Shown here piece after piece: positions 1-12,544 of a stretch of DNA of 64,000 nt (within the stretch, counting starts at the first letter, position 1; every line of letters begins with the position of its first letter). Below the pieces are notes generated by a model, which saw nothing but the letters and a program-made list of their open reading frames with translations, was not told the DNA's origin and ran no database searches. Position numbers and translations under genes: made by a program. The stretch spans positions 4,978,363-5,042,362 of the forward strand of contig JAQFVV010006246.1 in assembly GCA_028023455.1 (NCBI GenBank), in the 5' to 3' direction. The stretch comes from Epiperipatus broadwayi (lineage: Eukaryota > Onychophora > Udeonychophora > Euonychophora > Peripatidae).

Positions 1-2554
1 TATATATTGTATATCAATAAAAAATTTTGAAAAGAAAGTCTCTCCGTAGTTTTTTGACTTTATAATTATTTGTTATGTTGGATTATATCACTAATAAAAA
101 AATAATAATCGTCGTATGCATATTTTCAAATCAATCCTATCTCATAATGTTTTTTTAAATGTTGTATAAAAAATGCGTTTACATATAAGTAAAAAAAAAA
201 CTTTTACACTTCATTCTTCCAATTTATGGATGATCTAAAGAAATCAAAAAAAAATATACATTATAAATTATCAATAGTTATTATTATTACCAATAACCTT
301 TATCTAGTCATCGTGTTCAGTAGGCTTCCTTTATCCACTTGAGCATTGCAGATATAAAAAAAAATTCAACCCATACACTTTATATTAAAATATTTTTAGC
401 TAAATTATTAGATTGTTATATTATAAAATTTTAATATTAATAAATTAATGTTTTTATGTTTTTCCTAATCTTATATAAAAATTTAGATTTAAACTAGGTT
501 AACAAAATAAAAGGAATCAAAACTATAATTACATATTTTCTTGACGATAGTTCCTGATAAGTCCAAAATGTTTATTATTTTCTCTAGAGTTTTTAAAAAT
601 GTTCTCCTCCAAGCACTTAAAGTTTAAAATAAAAATAATTATTAATCCATTTAGTAAAATTTATAGAAAATAATCCTTGGTTTTAGTATTTAGGACGATA
701 ATTATTAAATCATAATATTAATTAATCCCGTGAAGCTTCTTAAATTTTCTCTCCAATATTCTCTGCATATCTGATGCATCAATCCATCTAATTTAACTTT
801 AAAAATATTCGATAAACTTTTAAGTACTATTTGTATTTCCATGGATCCATCTTTTATTCAACTATGTGTTCACTTTTTTTATATATGTTTCCTTCTTGAT
901 ACATTTAAACTTTCGTTTGGTGTTTTTATAAATCTTTTAAAAAATTAAAAAAAAATGTTACCTTCAGAAAGGATATAACATTTTATTCCTTTGAATATAA
1001 TATATTATAAAATGATTCATGAAATATAATTGTCTTATTACTATTTAAAAAATAAATCTTGGATAAACTTATAAATAATACGTTTCAATACATTTTTTTT
1101 TTTTTTTTTAGACTCCGTATAATGTCCGAGCTGTGGTTTTTTTTTTTATGTACCAAAACAGTTCTTCGGTTGTGCATTAATAAAGCTGTATCAACAAATA
1201 TTCCAAACATTTTTACAGTATTACAATTTCTATCCATTTTATTCCACAGTATATCCATCTCTATTGCGTAGTTTAGGTTAAATTTTTAGATAAAACACGA
1301 CCAGTAAGTACTTTAAAAATTAGAAAATCATTTCCACGAAGTTTCTAAATTATTATATTTTAAAACTCTCTTTTGCAAAAAAACTTTTAAAAATTATCAA
1401 TTAGTTTTTTGCAAATAAAACGATAAGAAAGTACTAAAAAAAAAAATTGACTAAAATAAAAATTTTAAAATATATACTATCTTTTTGATAGTTATAATTT
1501 ACCTTTTTCCGGTTTCAATACATTATTAATATCTCCCCCGATAACCCCGTGCAAATCATATTTATAGTCTGTAAGAATACCCATTCCTATTGGTTAATTC
1601 TTACTTTAGCTTGAGAACAAATTTACATATTTTTAGTTTATAGTAGAATTAAATTTCAAAATTAGAAATTATCCATGTAATAAAATTTAAAAAATATTAT
1701 TTAAAATATTACTTTTAAATCAATTATAACTTTATTAAAATTTTTAATTTAAAATCTTTTAAAATAACTTTAATAACTTATTCCATTTCTAATATTCAAT
1801 TTATCTATTTTTATTTAAATAAAATATTTAATTTTTATATTATGAATGTATTCGTCTTTATTACATCATTTAAGATTTGGAAATAACTACGTTTAATATT
1901 TAATAATATTCACTTCTATGGTAAGTAATCATTATATCCAACTCTATAATACACTTTAAACTTTGTTATTAAATTTTAACAAGCATGTGTGTGAAAGTAT
2001 ACATTAAAAGTCACATGATTAATAACTTTGACAGACGATTTTCAATCTATTTCTCTGCCCAGATTTATAAAATTGATACACTTATTATATTATATAAAAT
2101 AATTATAAAAATTTGGAAGAACAATTTAGAAAATATAGAATTAAATACAATTTTCACCATCATAAAGTTTATTTTTAAAATATATTTAATTTTGATTATT
2201 AAATATGACTTTATAAATTTAAACATAGCATTTATTAACTATAAGTTTTAAACTATTAAAATCGAACTTATTAAATATACTTTTAATTATTTATAGCTGT
2301 GTTATTTAATATGGCCAGCTTTTACAACCATATGCAACTATATTTTAAGCTTTACATAACTATTTTTAAATGATTTTATATACTACGTATTCTCTTTAGC
2401 TTCAAATTGTACTTTAAAGATATAATTGATTTAATATAATTAATGTATTAAAAGAACATATTCTAAAATTTAAAATTTTTAGTAATTGACTGTTATAAAC
2501 TATTACTGACCTATAGAAAAGGGCACAATATTTATACTTTACGTTTGTCTTCAA
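1..2554. other. AT-rich sequence, no gene seen
   Basis: This stretch is very AT-rich with many short A and T runs. Two ORFs (1059-1271 and 1985-2251, both +) encode only low-complexity Phe/Ile/Asn-rich peptides with no family motif, so they are treated as chance. It is probably intron or upstream flank of TRMT1. Confidence 0.6.
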
Positions 2555-3276
2555 TATAATAATATTAAATCGTGCTTTCACACTTCCAACGTAAAGCTAT
2601 AACAAGAAATTGAAAACTAAATTAAATGGCTAAGTGCTTTCAAGAAGATGTACTTCTCATATTCATAGCCAGTTATGATCCTTTCTGTGGAATCACTATA
2701 TAAATAAATCTGATATGTAAATTATATGCAAATGAGTCACTAAGACCATCTTTTAGATATCGCAAAACATGTATCCTTACGAATAATGGCGAAAGAGTTC
2801 TCTGCTATAAAGTATGCTTCTTTTATCTTTCGCTTAATATCATGCCTCTCAGTACATACTAACCTTGCAGATGTGGATTCGAACACATGTCCCGGCAATT
2901 TTTGATGTTGAGCAAAAATTGAAGTGCATTCTGGATTCGTATGTGCCTTATTGTATCTATACTTGTGTTGTGATATCCTAGTAGCTATGGTGGCTCTCGT
3001 TTCACCATAGTATGATGCTTTGCATCCATTATGAGGGCATGCCACTCTGTACACAGCTATAGTGTCCTTAGTGTTGTTAATAAGCCTATTAGTTAAGATA
3101 GGTGTATGAAAATTCAAACAAAATTCCTTAGAAAAAGTCTTATAAAATGTTTTATGTAAAGAGTGCACGTAGGGCAACAATATCCAAGGCCTGTTGTCTT
3201 CATCTCTGTGTTTTCCAATATTATTTGCAAAACGTCTAATTTTGCTATATACTATAATGCACCTGTATCCTGACTT
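2555..3276 (-). pseudogene. Penelope-like element 3' fragment with GIY-YIG endonuclease (minus copy)
   Basis: Penelope-like retroelements encode a reverse transcriptase followed by a GIY-YIG endonuclease. The minus-strand ORF ending at 2740 reads VYRVACPHNGCKASYYGET followed by RATIATRISQHKYRYN, which is the GIY-YIG core (VYR...YYGET...R..QH). The copy has lost seven codons that the plus copy keeps just before VYRVACP. The reading starts inside the element (5' truncated near 3276), so no RT palm is present. It faces away from a second copy on the + strand. The bases outward of the stop (2555-2739) match the other copy too and are the shared 3' UTR. Confidence 0.8.
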
Positions 3277-4342
3277 ATTTGTTGCTGCTCCAGTAAATAT
3301 TGTTGAGCACATCAAAAATCGGATACAAACGAACACATCATTAAATTTAAATATTACTTGGGAAGATATGGGGCAAGAGGTAAAATATTTAGATATCAAG
3401 TTACACAGTGAAGGAAATCTTCTTAATTATGTAATGATTATGAAGCCACCAGAATTACGTGGACAGATTCACCCTGAGTCATACACACCTATGACTCACA
3501 AGTTTGCTGGATTGACATCATTTCTTTTCAGAAATTACTATTTGTCAAGTTTGAGGCAGACAGAATGTCTAACTTAATTAATTATACTAACAACTTAATC
3601 AAATCAGGATACAGGCGCACTATAGTATATAGCAAAATTAGACGTTTTGTAAATAATATTGGAAAACACAGAGATGAAGACAACAGGCCTTGGATATTGT
3701 TGCCCTACGTGCACTCTTTATATAAAACATTTTATAAAACTTTTTCTAAGGAATTTCGTTTGAGTTTTCATACACCTATCTCAACTAATAGGCTTATTAA
3801 CAACACTAAGGACACTATAGCTTCTGATCACACCCCACAGGCTGTGTACAGAGTGGCATGCCCTCATAATGGATGCAAAGCATCATACTATGGTGAAACA
3901 AGAGCCACCATAGCTACTAGGATATCACAACACAAGTATAGATACAATAAGGCATATACAAATCCAGAATGCACTTCTATTTTTGCTCAACATCAAAAAT
4001 TGTCAGGACATGTGTTCGAACCCACATCTGCAAGGTTAGTTTGTACTGAGAGGCATGATATTAAGCGAAAGGTAAAAAAAGCATACTTTATAGCAGAGAA
4101 CTCTTTTGCCATTAATCGTAAGGATGCATGTTTTGCGATATCTAAAAGATGGTCTTAGTGACTCATTTACATATAATTTGCATATCAGATTTATTTATAT
4201 AGTGATTCCAAAGAAAGGATCATAACTGTCTATGAATATGAGAAGTACATCTTCTTGAAAGCACTCAGCCATTATTTTCAATTTGTTGTTATAGCTTTAT
4301 GTTGGAAGTGTGAAAGCACGATTTAATATTATAATATAAGAT
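3277..4342 (+). pseudogene. Penelope-like element: RT C-terminal part plus GIY-YIG (plus copy)
   Basis: Two overlapping reading frames make one broken coding region. Frame one (to 3577) reads WEDMGQEVKYLDIKLHSEGN and later MKPPELRGQIHPES, resembling the block after the RT palm of Penelope elements (..LPFLD..L....). Frame two (3565-4158) continues through the DNRPWILLPYVHSLYKTFYK linker to the GIY-YIG domain VYRVACPHNGC..SYYGETR. There is a frameshift near 3570. The stop at 4156-4158 is followed by about 180 bp of 3' UTR shared with the minus copy. The RT catalytic part is missing, so the fragment is not autonomous. Confidence 0.8.
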
Positions 4343-6469
4343 ATAGTAGAACTATTATCATGCAAAGCCTAACCCAAGGATCATTCACTTAACGATACTG
4401 TCCATTGCTATATTTAATTGAGCCTTACTATATTAAATTATAAATTAGCTATAATTATTTTATATATATATATATCATTAAAAGCCAGTCAACACTTATA
4501 CAATCCTGATATCACTAATCAACAATTTCAAACTGTTGTCAAGGCAACTTCCTTTTAACAATAAAGATGGAATATATATATATTGTGATCATTTATTTTG
4601 CCTAGAAAATAAATACAGGCACAATTTATTATCTAAAAAATATTTTTTTATGATTCTGAAAGGCTGGTTGGTATTATCTCTATTAACTTAACTTAATGTT
4701 CTATTTTATGTATTTAAAACTGTGCAATTGTATTTTGTTTATTTAAGAATATGTCAATATCAAGGTTGCTCGCTGATTTTGAGAAATTAAGCCTAACTTT
4801 CATAAATTTATCTGTTGTTAACCTCCTACTTAAAAAAAAGCAATAAATAAAAGAGTTATTTTTTTCTCTTTTTTTGTTACTATTTAAAGTTAGATAGCTT
4901 TAATTTTAAATATCTTAATTAACAAATCATTGTTTTTCCAAAAAACACTTAAAATCAATTTTCTCTATATTTATTTAAATTATATGTAAATCATTTCTGG
5001 TGCAAATGTTCTAGATTCCTGTTAATTGTAACAACCTTCCTTCTGTTAATTGCCCTAATTGGAATCACATGTTACTCTAAAAATGAGTATAAAAGGGACA
5101 GTTTTGAAAGTGTAATGGTCACTTCTTCATCATCACTACAGATTGGTCAAACTAATATTATTTTGTTTGCTGAATTCTACAACCAAGTTGATTAAGTTTT
5201 AATTGTTTTGGAGGACAAGACAATATGTGCAGCTAAAAAGAAAACTTATCGGAGCAAACAACCTCTTTTCAAATTGTGCTATTTTACTTTAATCTCTCTA
5301 AATTTTTACATATGGAGGAAAAGAAACAACTTTACTGTGGAGACCGGAGCTGAAACTTCAACAATGCAATTTAAGCTATTATATGTCTTATTATCTTGTG
5401 AATTTTTTCAATTTTATTCAGTCTTATTATAAGGTTTGATTTGAAATTAGAAATTTATTATACTATTATGTCATGAACTATATTGATTTTACTTGATTAA
5501 TCTATAACCAAGGTGTTTATTGCTCATTATAAAGTATAATTAAGGATTTGTATTTATTATATCTTGCATATTTTATATCTGTATTCAAATATATGTTTTA
5601 CCTTATAATATCTGATTCTGGTAAATAATTACATTTGGAAATAAATATTAGTTTATAATAGACTTGTCATATATATATATACCCGCTCTGATATATATAT
5701 ATATATTTGCAATCTATTTAATACAACTCATTTATGTTGTGTATTTATAACTTACCTATCACATTTATAGTTTGCCTGTACAAAATATAGAATTGCTTTT
5801 GTTTGGATGCAACTTTAATATATGTTTTCATTGCGAAATACATTCAATTTGTTCATTGATTTGAGTGATTACTTTAATCCTTGCAAAGTTATGACATGCA
5901 GATAAAAGCTTCTGTCTTATAAAGTCAACAAGATTTTTTAATATTTCAAAGAAAAATTACCATCCTGCTGTTTTGTTTTATCAAATGTAAACTCATTATT
6001 ATGGAAAATCTCTGATCTCCTAGCAAGGATATATATATATGATTATTTGGAATTGTTCTTGACATGTACTCTTAAATAAGAAACAAGATAAATGGTCATG
6101 AGAGTAATCAAATTTGTGATTGGGAAAAATAATTTTATTCAAAAGAAAAAGATAAGACCGCTTAAGTTTTTTTTTTTGTCTTTTATATTTTACTATTGAA
6201 ATGTTTGAAATATTATATGCATTTAATTTTTGTCAATCTCATTTTATAATTTTTATTCAGGTATGCCTAACAGATATAACCATGTATTTAAAGGTGGTGT
6301 ATATAAATGTGTTTTCCTTAAGGTTTGTGATGATAGTGTTCTAGTTGTATTTTTATATTGGACTATTTCCATCATCTAATTAATATATGTATCAAATGTC
6401 TTTAAAAAAATTTAACTTTATTTAAATAGTCAAAATACATTCAACAGTTTGTAATAGCATACCAACAGG
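4343..6469. other. AT-rich sequence, no gene seen
   Basis: There are (TA)n microsatellites near 4460, 4575, 5670-5705 and 6030. A + ORF at 5208-5432 has no recognisable family. The only notable point is a TATA-like block at 5088, annotated separately. Confidence 0.55.
5088..5095 (+). promoter_or_regulatory. TATA-box-like site in a possible LTR-like segment
   Basis: GAGTATAAAAGGGACAG is a strong TATA-type match. About 60 bp upstream lies TTGTAACAACC, an LTR-style TGTAAC start. A similar TATAAAAGGACAAG block occurs at 42651 inside the large inverted repeat. No matching 3' boundary or target duplication was found, so promoter function is only suggested. Confidence 0.25.
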
Positions 6470-6640
6470 TTAGTATATGCACAATGTTTCGAGAAGTATT
6501 AGTCTCCCCCCTTCTTCAGGTGTTGCTAGCCTGACCAGTGACAGTACTAGCATGGGTTTTGAACCTGGGTCCTTAGATTCTTGAGTTTTGAAATTTTAAA
6601 GTAATGCTCTAACCAATTGAGCCATCCTGCCAAAGGCAAT
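6470..6640 (-). mobile_element. tRNA-derived SINE-like sequence at the 3' end of a Penelope element
   Basis: Read on the minus strand, 6613-6624 is a good box A (TGGCTCAATTGG, followed by TTAGAGC) and 6555-6565 a good box B (GGTTCAAAACC), about 50 nt apart as in a tRNA gene. The tRNA-like part cannot form a complete modern tRNA. Downstream it runs into CCTGAAGAAGG...TCTCGAAACATTG (6480-6520), a motif pair typical of Penelope-like terminal regions. It may be a SINE that borrowed a Penelope tail, or a SINE inserted into the element's 3' UTR. Confidence 0.6.
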
Positions 6641-8345
6641 AGTCTGTAGTAATTTCATATACTTATCTACAAGGTTCCTTCTGATTTCTCCACTTTTTCC
6701 TAAGAACAAAGTTGATTAGTGATTTCCATACATTATGTATAGTCACACTGGGTTGGCTTTATGGGATTTTTTGCCATTGTTATGTGAGCAGCTTCTTTAA
6801 ATTTTCTTTTCTATCCAATATTTTTGTATTTTCCCACTTGAACATATGTTCATTGGCACATGCATGTTCTGCTACCTTAGACACATCTGTTTTCTCTCTT
6901 CTAATCATCAGTTTGTGTTCTTGCAAGTGCTTTTCAATACGATGACTGGTTTCACCAATATAGGTTCTTCCACATTCTCATGGTATTTCATAGATGCAGT
7001 TTTTTCTTTTCATCATTTCAAGTTTAGGCTTTATAGATGTTAAAGTTCATCATAGGGTGGTAAGGCTCTGGAAAACTATTCTGATGTTATACTGATTGCA
7101 GATTTTCCTTAATTTGTCTGCTATTTTTGGAATGTATGGGTACACTACAGTACCAATAATTGTCTTTTCTCTTGATGGTTCTTTTTGTTTATTTAAAGTT
7201 TTCTTAATAACAGCTGATGGATAACCATTTTTCATAAGAGTTTGTTATATATAGATCTTTTTTCAAATCACTGTTTTCTGAACAAACTTCTTTTGCTCTG
7301 TTCCATAGTGATAGTATAACTCCATGTTTTGTGTTTCTGGTGTGATTAGATATATAGGCTAGGTATTTTCCTGTATGTGTAGATTTTTGGTAAACTGTAG
7401 TTTTGATTTTGCCACGAGGGAGTCTTGTCACAAGAACATTTAAGAATGCCAATTTTTGTTCTGATTCTATTGTGAATTTAATTGAAGGGGATATATTGTT
7501 GATGTGTTTCCAGAAAGTTTGTAGTAATGCTTCACCATGTGGCCATACAACAAATGTATCATCCACATAGCAAAGCCAAACTTTAAGTCGATATGGAGTA
7601 GTTTTTATGGCTAAGGTTTCAAGTTCTGTCATGTAAATATTGCTAATCAGGGGAGACAATGTTGAGCCCATAGCCATTCCTTGATTTTGTTGGAAGAATT
7701 CTGTGTTATATTGAAAGTAAGTTGTTTTTATGTAGAATGTTAATAGTTTCATTATACTATCAACAGGAAGAGTTCTGGTTTATAAACTATTATCACCATT
7801 TCTCTTTTCCTTACAATAGACAATACTTCTTCACATGGTACATTCGTAAATAAACTTTCGACATCAAAGCTTACCAGTAAGTCAGTTCTTTCATTTTTCA
7901 CATTCTTGATTAATTTTATAAAGTGTCTAGAATCCCTGACAAATGACCGGATGTTGTATGCCAAAGGATTTAGAACTTTGAGAAGAAATTTTGCCAAATT
8001 TTGGCAGGGTGAATCTCTAGAACTAACAATAAATCTTAATGGAACTTGATCCTTATGGATTTTAGGTAGATCATAAAGATGAGGAATTTTGCTGAAATAT
8101 GATGTTATTTTACTTTTTTCTGAATCAGTGAAATACTTGCAATGCTTTCTGAGTAATGCTTGTAACTTTGTTTCTGTACTCGGTATTGGATTTTTGCCAC
8201 TTTTCTGTATTGGCCTGCTGTGAGGAGTTCTTGTATTTATTGTCATAATCAATTGTATCCATTACAACTATTGCATTGCCTTTGTCAGCATAGAGAATAA
8301 TTATAGATTTTATCTACTTTGAGAGATGATTGTATTCATGTTTAT
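6641..8345 (-). pseudogene. Penelope-like retroelement: reverse transcriptase and GIY-YIG endonuclease, broken
   Basis: Reading leftwards from about 8340: an N-terminal block ADKGNAIVVMD; ORF 8252-7752 with LPKIHK, PLRFIVSS and the palm motif SFDVESLFTNVP; ORF 7752-7204 with QGMAMGSTLSPLISNIYM and the catalytic YVDD (residues 62-65), then LAFLNVLVTR and YQKSTHTGKYL; ORF 7235-7050; and finally a GIY-YIG domain IYEIP*ECGRTYIGETSHR at about 7000-6850. The stop in that domain replaces the first Cys of the usual C.CG motif. Several frame changes (near 7750 and 7220) disable it. All RT catalytic aspartates are still present, so the insertion is not very ancient. It is truncated at the 5' side near 8345. 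It belongs to a different lineage from the fragments at 2555-4342. Confidence 0.88.
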
Positions 8346-11033
8346 AGTATTTTGAGAGATTGCATCAGGGGATTTATGTATGTTTTATAAATGGCTGTAA
8401 GAATATAGTCGCTACTCTGATATATATTGTATATTTTACCTTGGATTGGTGTATAATTTTTATTATTACCATAAATTTAAAATTAACTACTTATTTATCC
8501 TTCATGCTTTTTTGTATTGGTCTTTTGATTATACTTTTGCTATATGCATTATAAATATTAATAGATATGGTTTAAGATTTGCCATGTAATTGATATCCCA
8601 ATGCCTTTCTTTTCATTATTGGTATTTTCATTCATAGTCAGGAACTATATTGGTGATTTCTCATTTTACTTAGATATTATTTCTTAGTTCTTTCCTTATG
8701 TTAGTGGTAGATATTAACGTGACACTTAAAATGTGTAGCATTGAGATAGTATTGCTCTGCCCACTTCAGTATAGGCTTGTTTTCTCACAACATCATCCAT
8801 AAATATTTGTGTATTATAACAGGCATTTGTATGATTATATTTACTCCTTATCATATATTTCAAATGACTGTGTGTTGAGTAAAGTATTGTGTTTGTATTT
8901 CTCTACTCCATCAGTTTTATTTTTCTAAGACTAATGTAATGTACTTCTTTATATATTTTGCAATTGTACACTGATTTCAATGTAAATGCATTTTTTTTAT
9001 ACTACTAGCTACAATTATATTATTAGTACATTCAGGTGCACTTAATCTTAGTATGTATCAATGATTATTAAATTTAAACTGTAGGAGGTTTTTCTTTATT
9101 TATTTATTTGTATAATCTAAATATATCACAGATATAGTATATATTATATGTGTATTATATCTAACATATATTAATTGATGTGAAAGTTTTTTTTTGATTT
9201 ATCTTTATTGTAAATAGTAGTAATTAAGTTATATATATTTTTGTTAATTGTAAATTAAAAGAAAATATATTTAGTCTCTATAATAAATATTTATTTTAAT
9301 TTTTAATTATGTTTCTGTTGCCATATGACATCCATAAATTAGAAAATCCATTTAAATAGTAAAAGTATTTGAAGTGCATATAAGAATACATATTATTTTG
9401 AAATTGTCACATAGATACAATTCATGTAATCCATTATATATGCAATTAGATTTATATAAGATTACTTTATTGATGCTCTTGTTATTAGATTACTTAGTGA
9501 TGTGTTGGGTACAATAAAATGCTCTTTTACCTACTGCATTACTTTAGCTTTGCTATTGTTAGATAATTATTTTAGATTTTAAGAAAGCTTGATTGATTCA
9601 GCTAGAAGTGTTGATAAGATGTTAAGAAAATAAGAATCTCATTACTTTTATTGCTGCTATTTAATTAAAAGAACCTAAATTATCTTAGGTTATCATTGCA
9701 AAATCAATATTTTTTACAACTGAATTATTTAATATTTAAGAACCTGAGATGATTATTATTCATTATTATTTGTAGAATGTAACAATGAATTATCAATCAA
9801 CCATTGATCTATCCACATTTGATAAAATAATGTATTAATTTCTGTGTGATTAGCATATGAGAGAACTTATTTAGTCATTGAGCACTTAACCTATAAGAAG
9901 GACTTACTTTATGTTATATGTTTATTGCATTAGAGTTCTTATACTGATTTAGACCTGTGTTTAGACTTACACTTTACTTTATTGTTGCTTGGTCACCCTT
10001 TGGAAGGTTACATTTGCAGATGTTTGGCTTGCCCAACATGTTGGCTTTCAATTGGTCATAAAGTACCAATCGATTGCAGATTATATAGCATCTGATTTAG
10101 GTAAAAAAAATTGTCTTCTGATTTTTTAAACTAATTATTGTGTATATTTGTATTAATATGAATTAATATTATAATATTAAGCATTATTTTAAATCAAGAG
10201 TTTTTTTATAAATCTGTCACTATAATTGCATTTCTTCATACATTTGTCATTCATTTATTATCTTGTCTGAAATATTTGACAAAATATGCGTATATATAAA
10301 GTGATGTCAGTTAAAATCTTATGTGCAACAAATAGTCAGATGGGCTATTGATTAACGTACTCATCTTTGGACATTTTAGAAAATTAATATCTGCAATTAT
10401 GCAGAGTATATATTGCATGCTAATTATGGAAATATCTTTTTATGTGGATATATGCAGATTACATAGTGCAAATAAAAACTACTGAAAATGGCCAGAGTAA
10501 GAGGATGAACTGCAGAGTATGCATAGAGTGTTAAGGCGAGGTGATGGGAATAGAGTAGTAAAATTAAGCCATAGAGATGATGATGAGTATCTACAGTAAG
10601 AAGATGTATAGTTGTACTCATAAAAGTGTTTAATAGAAGAACAACTTTCAAGTAAGCTAATTATATAGATAAAAATTTATACCTATTCCTTTAAATAGAG
10701 TTAATAAATTATAATTTGCTAAGTTTTATCCTCTGTGTTGAGTGTTCATTTTAATTTAATTATTGATGCTTATTTAGCTGATAATAATAAGATTACCCCT
10801 GAATTTAGTATTGTCTGGTCAACAATTGCATGTGTAAAATCAAATCACAGACTAGACATGATAATTATGTTGTGTCTGCTATTACATCATCAGTATTAAT
10901 AATGATAGTAGAATATCTTCTGTCTTAGCATTTATTTTCAATTTCATTGTTGACCATGAGTTAGTCTTGATCTAAAATTAAAATTCAATCTTGATGATGT
11001 CTTTTTTTAATTGTCTGTTATATAAATTTTATT
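8346..11033. other. AT-rich sequence, no gene seen
   Basis: Both strands were scanned for TRMT1 catalytic-core exons and element motifs and none was recognised. ORFs at 8360-8554 (+) and 10424-10651 (-) are compositional. A weak tRNA-like box A (GGGCTATTGATTAACG) at about 10340 has no convincing box B. Confidence 0.5.
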
Positions 11034-12185
11034 AAACCACTAAACATCACATGATCACCATTTCTTATGCTTGCTAGTAACTGTTATTAAAACAGGCAAA
11101 ACTTCCATACAGTAGTGACACTCAGTGCAAGCCAGAGTAATCAATGGATGCCAGAAGACTTGTGCATAAAATCCCTATCTAGTGCCTATTTGTGGCTTTC
11201 ATCAATGAGGAGCCTTGGATCTGAGAGCACTGCACCTAGATCTTAGGATCTAATGCAATCCTCCAGCAGCCACCTTTTATCTCTACGTAACTATAAAACT
11301 ATGAAAATAAAATTGAAAACACAATATTTTCAATCAGTCATTAATTTATATAGTCATATAGGACTGAACTCAGTTCAGTGCCTATATATTTTGGGATCTT
11401 TGTTTTTTTAATAACCATAGCCACCAATATCCTATTAGGCAGGATTAGTATTAAACCACTAAACATTGGATGGTCACCATTTCTTATGCTTTCTCGTAAC
11501 TGTTAATTAAAACAGGCAAAACTCTCCATACAGTAGTGCCTCTCAGTGCAAGCTAGAAGTGCAGTGCTCTCAGATCCAAGGCTCTTCACTGATGAAAGTC
11601 TGGGGATATTTGATGAGTAGGCACTTGATAGGAATTTTATGCACAAGCCTTCTGGCATCCATTCATTATTCTGGCTTGCACTGAGTGGCGCTACTGTATG
11701 GAGAGTTTTGCCTGTTTTAATAACAGTTATGAGCAAGCATAAGAAATGGTGATCATGTGATGTTTAGTGGTTTAATACCAATCCTGCCTAATAGGATATT
11801 GGTAACTATAGTTATTAAAGAACCAAAGACACCAAAATGTATAGGTACTGAGCTGAGTTCAGACCTATATGACTATATAAGCTAATGAGCTTAGTTTGAA
11901 TATATTATTGTGTTTTCAATTTTATTTTCATAGTTTTATAGGTAAGTAGAGATAAAAGGTGGCTGCTGGAGGATTGCATTATATCCTAAGATCTAGATGC
12001 AGTGCTCTCAGATCCAAGGCTTCTCACTGATGAAAGCCACAAGCTAGAAACTAGTCTGGGGATATTGGATGAGTAGGCACTAGATAAGGATTTTATGCAC
12101 AAGCCTTCTGGCATCCATTAATTACTCTGGCTTGCACTGAGTGGCACTACTGTATGGAGAGTTTTACCTGTTTTAATAAATTTTA
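11034..12185. mobile_element. Large foldback (palindromic) element
   Basis: The left arm (about 11034-11560) is complementary to the right arm (about 11670-12185). Examples are CCACTAAACATCACATGATC at 11034 against GATCATGTGATGTTTAGTGG at about 11752, and CCAATATCCTATTAGGCAGG against its complement near 11785. The unit AACAGGCAAAACTCTCCATACAGTAGTG occurs four times in alternating orientation, so the element is a nested palindrome of two head-to-head units. It has no coding capacity. Shorter relatives occur at 51340-51640 and 23395-23455. Length and hairpin form suggest a non-autonomous DNA transposon; the superfamily is not identified. Confidence 0.75.
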
Positions 12186-12384
12186 TATGACATTTTTTTA
12201 AAAACTATTATTGAAAAACCAATTTTTATTCAAAGATCGAAGCAGTGAGATCAATTGAAAGTAATGTGGTATTTGTTTAAGACCAAGTCAATTAATTAAA
12301 AAAATGTAATCAAATACACAAGTGTAGTTAATTGTGTAGTGATTGTTAATGATAATATATATATTTTTAATATAGCTACTAGGA

Positions 12385-12480
12385 TTTATTTCAGAGATGT
12401 CCAACCTGAGCCCAAAGGCTACATGCAGCCCAGGATGGCTATCAATATGGTTTATTGTGAAATCATAAACATATTTTAAA
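12385..12480 (+). mobile_element. hAT-type transposon terminal fragment
   Basis: CAGAGATGTCCAACCTGAGCCC followed by CATGCAGCCCAGGATGG resembles the widespread non-autonomous hAT terminal sequence that begins CAGnGGTGTCCAACCTG. The opposite end is not seen nearby; the RTE insertion starting at 12545 may have split it. There is no coding capacity. Confidence 0.45.
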
Positions 12481-12544
12481 TATTATGAGATTTTTTATGT
12501 GATTGGGTGTTACAATGTGATTAAAATAAATATACATATGCACT

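Larger units (their letters stand above)
2555..4342. repeat. Inverted repeat made of two Penelope-like fragments
   Basis: Arm 2555-3276 is the reverse complement of 3601-4342 apart from point changes and one 21-bp deletion in the left arm. The 324-bp centre (3277-3600) belongs to the plus copy only. The arms meet 5' end to 5' end, an arrangement known for Penelope-like insertions. Confidence 0.8.

Noticed and set aside
1985-2251. 88-codon ORF rich in Ile/Lys/Asn
   Set aside because: It has only AT-driven composition, no motif and no splice context.
9985-10105. Possible exon with a GTAAAA donor and Cys-rich reading
   Set aside because: It does not match any TRMT1 block, its acceptor is weak and the reading has no conserved residues.
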